A stretch of 64,000 nt of DNA from an uncultured Verrucomicrobiales bacterium (GCA_947039485.1 CAMQZC010000006.1:35902-99901); one strand, 5' to 3'; counted from the stretch's first letter, positions 1-8,795 are shown. Notes: generated by a model from the letters alone, not told the origin. Numbers and translations: made by a program.

Positions 1-359
1 CCACTGTCCTCCAACGCAAGGATGGCTACGCCACCTTGAGCACCCTGAGCAAGGAAATAGAGCGCGATGCACACTGCGGCCACAGCACACTGCCTCACGC
101 TAGCAAAAAACACGTCCGAGCCCTCATTCATGCAGGCAAAGATACCGACCTCGTTATTAAAAAACCCGTGGAACCATCACCTAGCTTTGGAGTCAAAACA
201 CTCTCCAACCTTGACCTCGTTTTTGTCGACACACCAGGCACCATTATCTACAACATAGCCATCCCTTTTGCTGCTCCCTTTGTTTTCTTTTATAGTCTTT
301 CTAAAGATGAACAAAACAACCCTATACTCAATGATATACATAAGGAAGAAACTTATTAA
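1..359 (+). CDS. C-terminal end of an unrecognised protein (5' partial)
   Basis: The reading frame is open from the left edge to the TAA at 357-359, so this is probably the 3' end of a gene that starts outside the window. A TTG at 36 is the only start-like codon near the edge and has no visible start signal. The visible 119 or so residues hold a charged first half and a hydrophobic stretch (IIYNIAIPFAAPFVFFYSL) near the end that could be one membrane segment. No family is recognised. It is followed by the AT-rich DnaA-box region. It could also be a chance open frame, but its codon use looks coding and nothing better fits the opposite strand. Confidence 0.45.
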   Translation, partial: TVLQRKDGYATLSTLSKEIERDAHCGHSTLPHASKKHVRALIHAGKDTDLVIKKPVEPSPSFGVKTLSNLDLVFVDTPGTIIYNIAIPFAAPFVFFYSLSKDEQNNPILNDIHKEETY

Positions 360-583
360 CATAAGTCTGTGAATAAGCTGTGAATAAGATGTTAATCTAG
401 CAACTAATAACTCTTATTGGTTGCTTTCAGCATCTTATTCATATAGTTATTCAGATGATTTTCGCCTTGCAGTTAGTTTGTTTTTAATTCATTAAGTTAC
501 TTATAAACATTATTCACAGTGTATATTATTATGAATTTTAAATTTATATATATATACTATATTCAATTAGCCTCAAAAAAAGC
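360..583. other. AT-rich intergenic region with DnaA-box-like sites (candidate origin)
   Basis: Three exact matches to TTATNCACA are visible: TGTGAATAA at 368-376 and 379-387 (the box on the minus strand, two copies 11 bp apart) and TTATTCACA at 510-518 on the plus strand. One-mismatch copies lie at 435-443 (TTATTCATA) and 447-455 (TTATTCAGA). About 520-570 is a run of almost only A and T ending in alternating TA, as in a DNA unwinding element. No dnaA or dnaN gene is in the window, so the origin role is inference. The region could instead be a DnaA-regulated promoter of ribD. Confidence 0.5.
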
Positions 584-1675
584 ATGGATTTAGATCGTGA
601 TATTCAGGGCATGGAATTGGCCTTAAAGCAAGCCTATTTAGGATTGGGTCTCACAAGCCCAAATCCCCCTGTTGGTGCCATCATCATCTCCCAAGCTCAA
701 GCTGGAGAGAGCGCTCGTATCCTTGGTAAAGGCTATCACCCCAAAGCAGGGGAAGCGCATGCGGAGCGTCGAGCTATCGCTGATGCCATTGCTCGGGGTA
801 ATCAAGAGCTCCTCGGTCAAGCTAGCATCTATGTGACTCTTGAACCATGCAGCAGCTGGGGTAGAACCCCTCCATGCACCGATGCTATCATTCAAGCAGG
901 CATCAAACGCGTCGTCTATGGCTGTGCTGACCCAGATATGCGCCACCAAGGCCGCGCAGAGGCTATCTTGCTAGCAGAGGGTGTCGAAGTAATTTCAGGC
1001 TGCTTAAGGCACCTTTGTGAGCGATTGCTCCGTCCTTGGTCTTACGCCATCACGCATCATCGCCCTTGGGTGATTGCAAAAGTGGCCAGTAGCCTTGATG
1101 GACACCTCAGTCGCAAAACTACTCCATGGTTGAGTAGCAATGATTCACTGCGCTATGCTCACGAGCTACGTGCCCAGAGTGACGCTATTCTTATCGGGGG
1201 TGAGACGCTCAGACGTGATAATCCCTCCCTGAGTATCCGTCAACCTATCAATCCCATCAATCCTAACAAGCAGCAACCTTGGCGTATAGCCCTGAGTCGT
1301 GAGCCTGAGAAGTTGCGTGAGCAATGTGCTAAGAGTCACTTTTTTAGTGATCAGCACGCCCATCGTAGTATTCTCTATGGAAACATCCAAAACTTTGAGA
1401 AGGAAGTCCTCGAACCACTCTTCAATGAGTATGGAGTCGTTCAGCTCATGCTCGAATGTGGCGGCGAGCTGCTCAAGCAATTCCTCGATCAAGGATTAGT
1501 CAATGAATGGGTGCAAGTCATTTGTCCCCACCTTTCTGGAGGACCCCACGCTTTACTCCCTGGAGAAACCTACCTTAGCAAGGAAGCTCAGCTTGGTGAG
1601 AAACGCTGGATTAAGAGCGGTGATGATATGATTTTGCGAGCTATTATTGAGGAGAAAAAGCAAGCATCTAATTGA
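584..1675 (+). CDS. ribD: Bifunctional riboflavin biosynthesis deaminase/reductase RibD
   Basis: RibD carries out two steps of riboflavin synthesis: deamination of the diaminohydroxy-phosphoribosylamino-pyrimidine and NADPH-dependent reduction of its ribose. The 363 residues match the usual length of the fused enzyme. The N-terminal cytidine-deaminase-like domain shows zinc ligands His59 (HAE, with the catalytic Glu61), Cys89 and Cys98 (PCSSWGRTPPC). The reductase domain starts near residue 158 (VIAKVASSLDG) and has the NADPH-site stretch ILIGGETLRRDNP. The ATG at 584 directly follows the AT-rich region and is the only start placing the deaminase fold at the N-terminus. No other rib gene is nearby. 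The downstream gene is 81 bp away on the same strand. Confidence 0.95.
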   Translation: MDLDRDIQGMELALKQAYLGLGLTSPNPPVGAIIISQAQAGESARILGKGYHPKAGEAHAERRAIADAIARGNQELLGQASIYVTLEPCSSWGRTPPCTDAIIQAGIKRVVYGCADPDMRHQGRAEAILLAEGVEVISGCLRHLCERLLRPWSYAITHHRPWVIAKVASSLDGHLSRKTTPWLSSNDSLRYAHELRAQSDAILIGGETLRRDNPSLSIRQPINPINPNKQQPWRIALSREPEKLREQCAKSHFFSDQHAHRSILYGNIQNFEKEVLEPLFNEYGVVQLMLECGGELLKQFLDQGLVNEWVQVICPHLSGGPHALLPGETYLSKEAQLGEKRWIKSGDDMILRAIIEEKKQASN

Positions 1676-1756
1676 CCGTAACATATTAATTAATTTACAT
1701 ATAGTTGTATCAACGGTATATGCGTTAGCTAATTAGAAAAATAAATACCAAGCGAT

Positions 1757-2617
1757 ATGCATCTCCTCACCCCACTCTACCACCCACGCGCTCGGCGCTA
1801 TATTCTCGCCCTTATCGCGCTGGGTATAGCAGGTCTTGGTTACCATGACGCCGATAGGATAGAAGTCACAACTCTCAAGCTAGACATTCCGGCTTGGCCA
1901 GTAGGGCAACAACTCAAAATAGTAGTTCTCGCGGATATTCACGCCAAGCCCAACTCAGGCGATTATCTTGATAAAATCGTCCAACTTACCCTCGAGCAAA
2001 AGCCTGATCTCATCCTCCACCTCGGCGACATCCTCGATGGTCGCACAGAAGAAGAAGCCATGAGCTTGCAGCAACTCAAGCAGAGACTCCAGCCACTGAG
2101 CGATATTCCTCAGTATGCTATTTTTGGCAATCATGATCATGCTGTCAACGCATCAGGTCTTGCAAAAATATTTAAAGAATTAGATATTCGTATTTTGCAT
2201 GGCAAGACTGCTAGCCTCGACTTTGGTTCTGGGCGCAAGCTCCACCTAGGTGGTCTGCGCTGCATCTTCACCTATGGTGGTAATCCAGGGCGTATCCCCA
2301 GCATCCCCGAAGAAGCAAAGAAAAATAAAGAACCCTTTATCATGATCAGTCACGCTGCCTCTGGCGCTCGCTTTGTGGATAAAGAAAGCCTCATCACTCT
2401 CGCAGGTCATAGCCATGGTGGGCAAATATGCTTACCCTTTGGCATCCCCATCCTTAACTCTGACATCTACGCCCCTCGAGAATGGATTAAAGGCTATGTC
2501 GCTGCGGGAAAAGACCACAGCGCCATCTACACCAGCCGCGGACTTGGTACCAGTATCATCCCCCTGCGTATATTTTGTCGCCCTGAAATACTTCTTCTTG
2601 AACTTCAAGGACAATGA
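1757..2617 (+). CDS. Membrane-anchored calcineurin-like metallophosphoesterase (YkuE type)
   Basis: A 286-residue protein with a short cytoplasmic N-terminus, one hydrophobic segment (about residues 15-28) and a metallophosphoesterase domain. The five metal-site motifs are all present: D60-x-H62 (LADIH), GD at 90-91 (LHLGDILDGR), GNHD at 124-127, a His in MISHA near 199, and GHSHGG with His218 and His220. Proteins of this layout (YkuE, LpxG-like) remove phosphate or cleave pyrophosphate bonds in lipid-linked substrates at the membrane; the substrate here is unknown. The stop overlaps the start of the next gene (ATGA at 2614-2617), so the two are co-transcribed. Confidence 0.88.
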   Translation: MHLLTPLYHPRARRYILALIALGIAGLGYHDADRIEVTTLKLDIPAWPVGQQLKIVVLADIHAKPNSGDYLDKIVQLTLEQKPDLILHLGDILDGRTEEEAMSLQQLKQRLQPLSDIPQYAIFGNHDHAVNASGLAKIFKELDIRILHGKTASLDFGSGRKLHLGGLRCIFTYGGNPGRIPSIPEEAKKNKEPFIMISHAASGARFVDKESLITLAGHSHGGQICLPFGIPILNSDIYAPREWIKGYVAAGKDHSAIYTSRGLGTSIIPLRIFCRPEILLLELQGQ

Positions 2618-3531
2618 AAATCACCTCAATTATCTTAGTATTGCTACTTAGTATTAGTGTGCAATTGTATGCCTCAGGAGGGGGTGAAGAGCAATATATA
2701 GCTCAAGCAAAAGCTTGTCTAAAACAACGCAGCCCCGACCTGCGAGGCTACTTCAAAGCCTATCAGAAAGCCGCCCAATTTGGCGACCCTGAGGCCATCT
2801 ATGAACTCGCTCAACTCCACAGCATTGGATTTGGCTGTAAGGTAGATGCTGATAAAGCCCTCGAACTCCATCAGCAAAACGCTGTATCGGGACATAAGGA
2901 GAGCGCACTTTGCGCTGGCATTCTCCTCTACCAGCGTCAGCAATACGGCAAAGCCCGTCCCCTGCTAGAGCAAGCAGCAGCAGGGGGGCAGGCCGAAGCA
3001 AAGCTCATCCTCTCAATCATGTATCTCCATGGACAAGGAGTGAACGCATCAGAACAAAAGCATCTTGCCTTGATGAAACAAGCTGCGCAAGAAGGATCAG
3101 CACGAGCTCAAGAACAAGTAGGGCTCTATCATCAAAGCGGGCGATTTGGAAAAATAGACATGCAAGCAGCGCGTGATAACTGGCGCGCTGCTCTGGTAGG
3201 AGATAACAAGCGCAGCGCCTATTACCTCGGTATGATGTACCGATATCCGCGTCTGGGAGATAGGCAGAGAGAGAAACTTGCTCGATACTACTTCAAAGAA
3301 GCCGCCTTAGAGAGCATTGCCGCCGCACAATATGAGCTAGGGCTCTGCTATCTGCTAAGCATCGGGGGCGAGAAAAACGCTACAGTAGGCTTTGAATATA
3401 TTGCGGATGCAGCCATGCAAGGAGAGCCGCGAGCCCTGCAACTCATCAGCCTCAGCTATGTCCTTGGCTGGGGGAATAAAGCCTCACGGAGCAATGCCTT
3501 GTATTGGATGTTGCAAGTCGCGGGTAAATAA
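2614..3531 (+). CDS. Secreted Sel1-like repeat protein
   Basis: A 305-residue protein with a Sec signal peptide (charged MK start, hydrophobic residues 4-19, likely cleavage after QLYA). The mature part is a string of about seven Sel1-like/TPR helix pairs of about 36 residues, recognisable by A-x2-G-x2-x-A patterns such as AQFGDPEAIYELAQLH, GHKESALCAGIL, GSARAQEQVGLY and ESIAAAQYELGLCY. Such repeats bind other proteins, usually in the periplasm or on the surface. The start overlaps the stop of the upstream phosphoesterase by 4 bp, suggesting a linked envelope function. The partner is unknown. Confidence 0.85.
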   Translation: MKITSIILVLLLSISVQLYASGGGEEQYIAQAKACLKQRSPDLRGYFKAYQKAAQFGDPEAIYELAQLHSIGFGCKVDADKALELHQQNAVSGHKESALCAGILLYQRQQYGKARPLLEQAAAGGQAEAKLILSIMYLHGQGVNASEQKHLALMKQAAQEGSARAQEQVGLYHQSGRFGKIDMQAARDNWRAALVGDNKRSAYYLGMMYRYPRLGDRQREKLARYYFKEAALESIAAAQYELGLCYLLSIGGEKNATVGFEYIADAAMQGEPRALQLISLSYVLGWGNKASRSNALYWMLQVAGK

Positions 3532-3565
3532 AATACAGCTTGTACAATATTTTGTACAAAGGGGT

Positions 3566-4066
3566 TTATTTTTCGCCTGTAGTCGCGTCAGCGTAGCAGA
3601 GCTGGGCCAACAATCTCACAGATGAGCGTTCTAGCAACGCGATTACCTCATCAAATCCATCTTCAGCTCCATAATAAGGATCTGGAACCTCTGAAAAGCG
3701 CGCCCTATCCTCATCGCTAAAGAAATCTCGCATCTTGCAGAGCTTGGACCTGTCAATATCCGACTGAGCCAAGCGTAACATATCAGCATAATTATGATCA
3801 TCCTGAGCCACAATCAAATCAAAATTCATAAAATCCCTGCGTGTGAATTGTCGTCCACGATGCCCATTATACTCATAGCCCGCTCGCGCTAGAGCAGCGC
3901 GCATGCGGCTATCAGAGGGGCGGCCTACATGGTAATTAGCTGTGCCGCAGGAGTCACAAATTAGGGGTATTTGCGCGGCAACGGCAGTTGATTCCATGAT
4001 ATGTTGCGCGGCAGGGGAGCGACAAATATTGCCGAGGCAGACAAAGAGAATGCGCTTATGGGTCAT
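3566..4066 (-). CDS. Low-molecular-weight protein-tyrosine phosphatase
   Basis: At 166 residues it has the full length of the family. The catalytic P-loop is at the very N-terminus: Cys10 to Arg16 in VCLGNICRSPAA, followed by the general-acid Asp129 in DPYYG, which carries the two aromatic residues found in active enzymes. It hydrolyses phosphotyrosine (or free aryl phosphates) in the cytoplasm. No tyrosine kinase or polysaccharide-export gene is in the window, so its substrate is open. The protein starts with MTHKRILF, the usual distance before the P-loop. It is convergent with the Sel1 gene and about 170 bp from the divergent ffs RNA. Confidence 0.93.
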   Translation of the reverse strand: MTHKRILFVCLGNICRSPAAQHIMESTAVAAQIPLICDSCGTANYHVGRPSDSRMRAALARAGYEYNGHRGRQFTRRDFMNFDLIVAQDDHNYADMLRLAQSDIDRSKLCKMRDFFSDEDRARFSEVPDPYYGAEDGFDEVIALLERSSVRLLAQLCYADATTGEK

Positions 4067-4202
4067 GACTATGTTGTAGCTGATTTAACAGCGATTGGGA
4101 AGAAAAAAAACACCACAGCCACAGAGCCCTTTAAAAGCGTGAGCGCAGCAGCTTATTTTTTATAACGCAGCATACTTCCTCAGGCGTTGACAGGAAATAC
4201 GC

Positions 4203-4231
4203 TTGACCCACCCCCATCCCTATGACATACT
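4203..4231 (+). promoter_or_regulatory. Sigma-70-type promoter of the SRP RNA gene
   Basis: TTGACC at 4203-4208 and CATACT at 4226-4231 are separated by 17 bp and lie 7 bp upstream of the first paired base of the SRP RNA. Position and spacing fit a housekeeping promoter whose transcript starts at about 4238-4239. Confidence 0.7.
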
Positions 4232-4238
4232 CACTTCT

Positions 4239-4342
4239 GCCGATGGAGTTCCCGGAGGCATGGCTAGAAAACTCCGCCAGGACCGAGAGGTAGCAACGGT
4301 ATTTAGTCCATGTTTGTCAGGACGCTCCATCGGTATTTTTTT
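4239..4342 (+). ncRNA. ffs: Signal recognition particle RNA, small bacterial (4.5S) type
   Basis: The conserved SRP apical hairpin is visible at about 4275-4300: CCAGGACC, a GAGA (GNRA) tetraloop, then GGTAGCAACGGTA, matching the CAGG-CC-GRAA-GG-AGCA core bound by Ffh. The ends pair: GCCGATGGAG at 4239-4248 is complementary to CTCCATCGG at 4325-4333. A run of seven T residues (4336-4342) follows directly and serves as terminator. The RNA is about 97 nt, lacks the Alu domain, and works with Ffh to target membrane proteins. The rmlD-like gene starts 5 nt after the T-run. Confidence 0.9.
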
Positions 4343-4347
4343 GTCTT

Positions 4348-5250
4348 ATGAGCTCTTCTCTTATTATTGTTTTTGGGGCCTCTGGTCGTACTGGCATGGC
4401 TATTGTAGATGCTTGTCGTCAAGCTGGTTATAATATTCTTTTTCCTAGTCACGCAGAACTCCCCTTGGAGAATACGAAAGCCTTAGAGCAATTTATCCTA
4501 ACGCATCGACCTGTAGCCGTTATTAATGCAGCTGCTATCAGTGGGCTTGAAGACTGCCTTGAGGACCCTCTCAAAGCCCATCTGATTAATGCCTTGGCTC
4601 CTGCGAGCATGGCACTGGCTTGCAAGCATGTGGGTGCGCGATTTATTCATCTATCAACAGATTATGTGCTCGATGGCCGCAAGAAGGGACTGAAGTCTGA
4701 GCAGTATAAGCGACGCCCTAGCAGCATCTACGCACAGAGTAAATGGGAGGGAGAGCAACAGGTTTTAGAGGCTTATGAAGAAACTGTTATTGCTCGTGTC
4801 TCTTGGGTTTGTGGCAATCCTAAGCGTCCTGCTTTTGTGGAGCAGATTTGTGATAGAGCCCTGCGCTCTGAGCCTTTAGCTGCAATTGCGGATAAATTTT
4901 CTAAGCCTACAAATGTGGTTGATATAGCGCGTGCCCTGTTGTCCCTGATTGATGACTCTACTCATCGTGGGACGGTGCATCTCTGCAGCTCGGGGGAGGC
5001 TCTGAGTTGGTGGGATTGTGCGCAGTTTGCTTTACAGGAGCTGCAGGATTGTGGGGCGATAAAGGAGCTTCCCAATATTGATAAACAAGTACTTGGCGAG
5101 ATTGTGTTTTTCCGTGAGGATCGCCCACGCTTCACTGCGATGGATAACGCTAAGCTGACACAGGACTGGGGGCTAGTGATGCCTGATGCGCGTGACACGA
5201 TTCGGGCGGCCGTACGTGCTTGGTTAGCGCAGAGAGCAGCTGATAGCTGA
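4348..5250 (+). CDS. RmlD-like NAD(P)-dependent sugar-nucleotide reductase
   Basis: A 300-residue short-chain dehydrogenase of the dTDP-4-dehydrorhamnose reductase (RmlD) branch. The dinucleotide loop GASGRTG is at 10-16, VINAAAIS near 59-65, the catalytic STD at 103-105 and YxxxK at Tyr128/Lys132 (YAQSK). RmlD reduces the 4-keto group of dTDP-4-dehydrorhamnose to make the donor of surface rhamnose. No rmlA, B or C is nearby, so the exact sugar is uncertain; related enzymes act on other sugar nucleotides. The start lies only a few bases after the SRP RNA terminator, so it must have its own promoter within ffs or be expressed by read-through. Confidence 0.8.
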   Translation: MSSSLIIVFGASGRTGMAIVDACRQAGYNILFPSHAELPLENTKALEQFILTHRPVAVINAAAISGLEDCLEDPLKAHLINALAPASMALACKHVGARFIHLSTDYVLDGRKKGLKSEQYKRRPSSIYAQSKWEGEQQVLEAYEETVIARVSWVCGNPKRPAFVEQICDRALRSEPLAAIADKFSKPTNVVDIARALLSLIDDSTHRGTVHLCSSGEALSWWDCAQFALQELQDCGAIKELPNIDKQVLGEIVFFREDRPRFTAMDNAKLTQDWGLVMPDARDTIRAAVRAWLAQRAADS

Positions 5251-5383
5251 GGCTCTGAGGCAAACAAGCGGCAAAAGAACGTAGCGGGGCAGGGGGGCAG
5301 GATTGTTACCCAGCAGCATTGTCTTTGCTTATGTTGAGCGTCTCTGTGAGGACTTTACTGAGCTGTGGTCTCTTTTTCTTTTC

Positions 5384-5411
5384 TTGCATTATTTTCTCAT
5401 AAGAGTATACT
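5384..5411 (+). promoter_or_regulatory. Promoter of aconitase
   Basis: TTGCAT (5384-5389), a 16-bp spacer and TATACT (5406-5411) lie 38 bp upstream of the ATG at 5450. This promoter sits inside the open frame that continues upstream to 5303, which supports the shorter start at 5450. Confidence 0.6.
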
Positions 5412-5449
5412 TTTCGCGTGCCATAGTAACCCTAGGCACCATCAACATC

Positions 5450-8173
5450 ATGGACACCTTACGCACTTTCACGACAGCTCAAGGCACGCAGGGCAGTTTT
5501 TACTCGCTGCCAGCTCTTTCTCAACAATCGTTCCCCGGTATCACTCGCATGCCTATCTCCCTACGCATCGTCTTGGAGAGTTTATTGCGCAACTGTGATG
5601 GTCTCAAGGTGACTGAGCAGGATGTGAGAAATCTCGCTGCTTGGTCGGCTCAGACCCCAGCCGATTACGAAATTCCCTTTACGGTGGCCCGCATTATCTT
5701 GCAGGATCTCACGGGTGTACCTTTGCTGGTGGACCTCGCTGCGATGCGCTCCGCTGTCCAAGATCTGGGTGCAGATCCCAAGAAGATGGAGCCTCTGGTT
5801 CCTGTAGACTTGGTGGTGGATCACTCGGTGCAGGTTGACTGGTCAGGTTTCTCCTCTTCTTATCAAAAGAATTTGACGCGCGAGTTTGAGCGTAATACAG
5901 AGCGCTATGAGTTCCTGAAATGGGGTCAGCAGGCTTTTGAAACATTCTCCGTGGTGCCCCCAAGTACGGGTATTGTGCATCAGGTGAATCTCGAGTACTT
6001 GGCTCGCGGTGTGATGGAGAAGGATGGCGTGTTCTATCCCGATAGTCTCGTGGGTACGGACTCTCATACAACGATGATTAATGGCTTAGGTATTGTTGCC
6101 TGGGGCGTTGGCGGTATCGAGGCTGAGGCTGGTATGCTGGGTCAGCCAGTGACCTTCCTCGTGCCTGAGGTGGTGGGTGTGAATCTCACCGGCTCGCTGC
6201 GTGAGGGTGTTACGGCAACCGATTTAGCGCTGCACGTGACGCAGATGCTGCGCGCACATGGTGTGGTGGGCAAGTTTGTGGAGTTCTTTGGCTCGGGCGC
6301 ACAGTCGCTCTCGTTGCCTGACCGTGCAACGGTGGCTAATATGGCTCCTGAGTATGGTGCCACAATGGGCTTCTTCCCAATTGATGATTGCTCGCTTGAG
6401 TACTTGCGTGCCACGGGTCGCAGTGCTGAGCATGTAGCAAACTATGAGGCTTATTACAAAGCTCAGGAGATGTACGGTATGCCTCAGCAAGGAGATATTG
6501 ATTACAGTGTTGAGCTTGCCCTTGATTTGGCCTCGGTAGTGCCTGCTGTGGCTGGTCCTAAGCGACCTCAGGATCGTATTGCTTTGACTGATTTGAAGTC
6601 CGATTTTGCGACGATGACTCAGGAGGTTTACAATCTGCCAACATCTCGTCCTGCTGTGGCTGTGACGATGCAGGGCGATGCGGGTGATCCTGATGCTGCG
6701 AGCTCACATGATGTGGAGCTGCGCGATGGTTCTATCCTTGTGGCGGCTATCACGAGCTGCACCAATACGAGCAATGATAGCTTGATGCTGGCAGCTGGTT
6801 TGCTGGCAAAGAAGGCGGCGGCTCTTGGTCTCAAGGTGCCTGCTTATGTGAAGACTTCGATGGCTCCTGGCTCTCGTATTGCTGAGCGTTATTTCACAAA
6901 TAATGATTTGATGGGCGCGCTGGATGCGGTGGGCTTCTCGATTGTAGGCTACGGCTGCGCTACTTGCATTGGTAATTCTGGACCGCTCAATGCGCAGCTT
7001 GAGGCTGCGGTGAAGGATCATGATTTGCTCTCTTGCTCCGTGCTCTCGGGTAACCGTAATTTTGAGGCGCGAATTCACGCTTCGGTGAAGGCTAATTTCC
7101 TGATGTCTCCCCCACTGGTGATTGCCTTTGCTCTGGCTGGCCGCGTGGACATTGATTTGCAGTCTGAGGCTCTGACAACGACTCCTTGCGGTAAGCCTGT
7201 GTATCTCAAGGATATTTGGCCTAGCTCTGCTGAGATTGCCGAGGCTGTGGCCAAGGCTTGCAAACCTGAGGATTATGCTGCTTGCTACAGTGGTAATGTG
7301 GCTGAGTGGGATATGGTTCAGGGTCCTGATGGTGATACTTTTACATGGGATGACTCGTCGACTTATATCCATCGCCCACCTTTCTTTGAGTCCTTCAAGG
7401 GTACGGGTGAGTTAGCTGATATTGTTGATATTGAGGATGCTCGTCCCCTTGGTATTTTTGGAGATTCCGTGACGACGGATCATATCTCGCCTGCTGGCGC
7501 AATCAAGACAACGAGTCCTGCAGGAGCGTTCTTGGCGGCTCAGGGTGTGCAGCGCCGTGATTTCAACACGTATGGCTCACGCCGTGGCAATGATTTGATT
7601 ATGACGCGCGGTACATTTGCTAATGTGCGTATCAAGAATTTGATGATGGGTACGCTTGAGGGCGGTTACACGCTTTACTTTGGTGACTCCGCTCTCACTA
7701 CTCCTGATGTGGCGATTGAGAGCTGCTGCGGTACTCCTACCTTCATCTATGATGCGGGGATAGCTTACAAGGCTGAGGGCCGCTCAACGGTGATTATTGC
7801 TGGTGAGGATTATGGCATGGGCTCGTCTCGCGACTGGGCAGCCAAGGGTACCAGCTTGCTGGGTGTGAAGGCTGTGGTGACCAAGAGCTTTGAGCGTATT
7901 CACCGTAGCAATCTCATCGGTATGGGTGTGCTGCCGCTCAATTTTGCGAATCCTGCGGACTATGACCGTGTGAAGGATTTGCGCGATGTGCGTTTTAGTA
8001 TCCGAGGCTTGAGCAATGAGATGCCTGCGCGCTCGGCTGCTACGTTGCTGGTTAACCCATCGGGTGCTGAGGCTTTTGAGCTGCCCCTTATTGTGCGTAT
8101 TGATACGCCTATTGAGAAGGCTTACTTCCGCGCTGGTGGTATCCTCCCTTATGTGCTCAATAGCTATTGCTAA
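5450..8173 (+). CDS. acnA: Aconitate hydratase (AcnA type)
   Basis: Aconitase isomerises citrate to isocitrate in the TCA cycle through a [4Fe-4S] cluster. From the ATG at 5450 the protein has 907 residues, close to the AcnA/IRP1 length. The frame is open further upstream, but homology begins at MDTLRTFTTAQG and a promoter lies between. The cluster ligands are Cys437 (SCTNTSN), Cys503 and Cys506 (GYGCATCIGNSG). DSHTTMINGLG and, in the swivelling C-terminal domain, GEDYGMGSSRDWA are also present. The gene stands alone between an RmlD-like gene and a flavin reductase. The coding strand is rich in G and T, unlike the C-rich first 4 kb of the window. Confidence 0.97.
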   Translation: MDTLRTFTTAQGTQGSFYSLPALSQQSFPGITRMPISLRIVLESLLRNCDGLKVTEQDVRNLAAWSAQTPADYEIPFTVARIILQDLTGVPLLVDLAAMRSAVQDLGADPKKMEPLVPVDLVVDHSVQVDWSGFSSSYQKNLTREFERNTERYEFLKWGQQAFETFSVVPPSTGIVHQVNLEYLARGVMEKDGVFYPDSLVGTDSHTTMINGLGIVAWGVGGIEAEAGMLGQPVTFLVPEVVGVNLTGSLREGVTATDLALHVTQMLRAHGVVGKFVEFFGSGAQSLSLPDRATVANMAPEYGATMGFFPIDDCSLEYLRATGRSAEHVANYEAYYKAQEMYGMPQQGDIDYSVELALDLASVVPAVAGPKRPQDRIALTDLKSDFATMTQEVYNLPTSRPAVAVTMQGDAGDPDAASSHDVELRDGSILVAAITSCTNTSNDSLMLAAGLLAKKAAALGLKVPAYVKTSMAPGSRIAERYFTNNDLMGALDAVGFSIVGYGCATCIGNSGPLNAQLEAAVKDHDLLSCSVLSGNRNFEARIHASVKANFLMSPPLVIAFALAGRVDIDLQSEALTTTPCGKPVYLKDIWPSSAEIAEAVAKACKPEDYAACYSGNVAEWDMVQGPDGDTFTWDDSSTYIHRPPFFESFKGTGELADIVDIEDARPLGIFGDSVTTDHISPAGAIKTTSPAGAFLAAQGVQRRDFNTYGSRRGNDLIMTRGTFANVRIKNLMMGTLEGGYTLYFGDSALTTPDVAIESCCGTPTFIYDAGIAYKAEGRSTVIIAGEDYGMGSSRDWAAKGTSLLGVKAVVTKSFERIHRSNLIGMGVLPLNFANPADYDRVKDLRDVRFSIRGLSNEMPARSAATLLVNPSGAEAFELPLIVRIDTPIEKAYFRAGGILPYVLNSYC

Positions 8174-8243
8174 AGGGCTGAGGCGCCTTTCACTGTTGAC
8201 ATCTGCTCTGACTTGATAAATAATAAGCATTGAAAGATTTATA

Positions 8244-8780
8244 ATGATGATGAAAATGAAAAATATAGCGTTGGAGGATCTCCAGCCCAATGCCGCAAAG
8301 CTCATTGGCCAGCAGTGGATGCTAATCACGGCAGGGAAGATGGGTGCCGAGACGGAGGACTTTAACACGATGACTGCGAGCTGGGGGGGCATTGGCTTCC
8401 TCTGGAATCGCCCCGTGGCTTATGTCTTTGTACGCCCCAATCGTCATACGGCTCCGCTGCTGGATGCTGAGGATTCTTTTACTCTGAGTTTCTTGCCTGA
8501 GCAATATCGCGCTGACTTGATGTTCTGCGGTCGTCATTCGGGTAGCGCAGGGGCTAAGCTGCCTCAGACCTCGATGACTGCCTGTGAGACTCCTAGCGGT
8601 CTGGTGGCGATGAATGACGCTGATGTTGTCCTTGAGTGCCGCAAGATGTATGTGCAGGAGATGGATCAGCAAGCTTACCTCGACTGGTCTGAGGTGAGCC
8701 CTCGCTACTATGCGGAGGGGAACCCCCTGCATGTGCTCTATATTGCTGAGATTAGTCAATGCTGGGTGCGCCCCAGCTAG
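8244..8780 (+). CDS. Flavin reductase-like FMN-binding protein
   Basis: A 178-residue protein of the FMN-binding split-barrel fold. Typical features are the N-terminal MLITAG, the FNTMTASWGGIGFLWNRPVAYVFVRPNRHT stretch that holds the flavin (about residues 42-72), and SFTLSFLP. Members reduce flavins or use bound FMN as a cofactor; in related gut bacteria they are annotated simply as flavin reductases. It is 15 bp upstream of the Ser/Thr kinase gene on the same strand, which may only reflect compact packing. The ATG at 8244 is preceded by a possible promoter (TTGACA about 45 bp upstream). The partner oxygenase or substrate is unknown. Confidence 0.8.
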   Translation: MMMKMKNIALEDLQPNAAKLIGQQWMLITAGKMGAETEDFNTMTASWGGIGFLWNRPVAYVFVRPNRHTAPLLDAEDSFTLSFLPEQYRADLMFCGRHSGSAGAKLPQTSMTACETPSGLVAMNDADVVLECRKMYVQEMDQQAYLDWSEVSPRYYAEGNPLHVLYIAEISQCWVRPS

Positions 8781-8795
8781 TAGATTCCCCTGACG

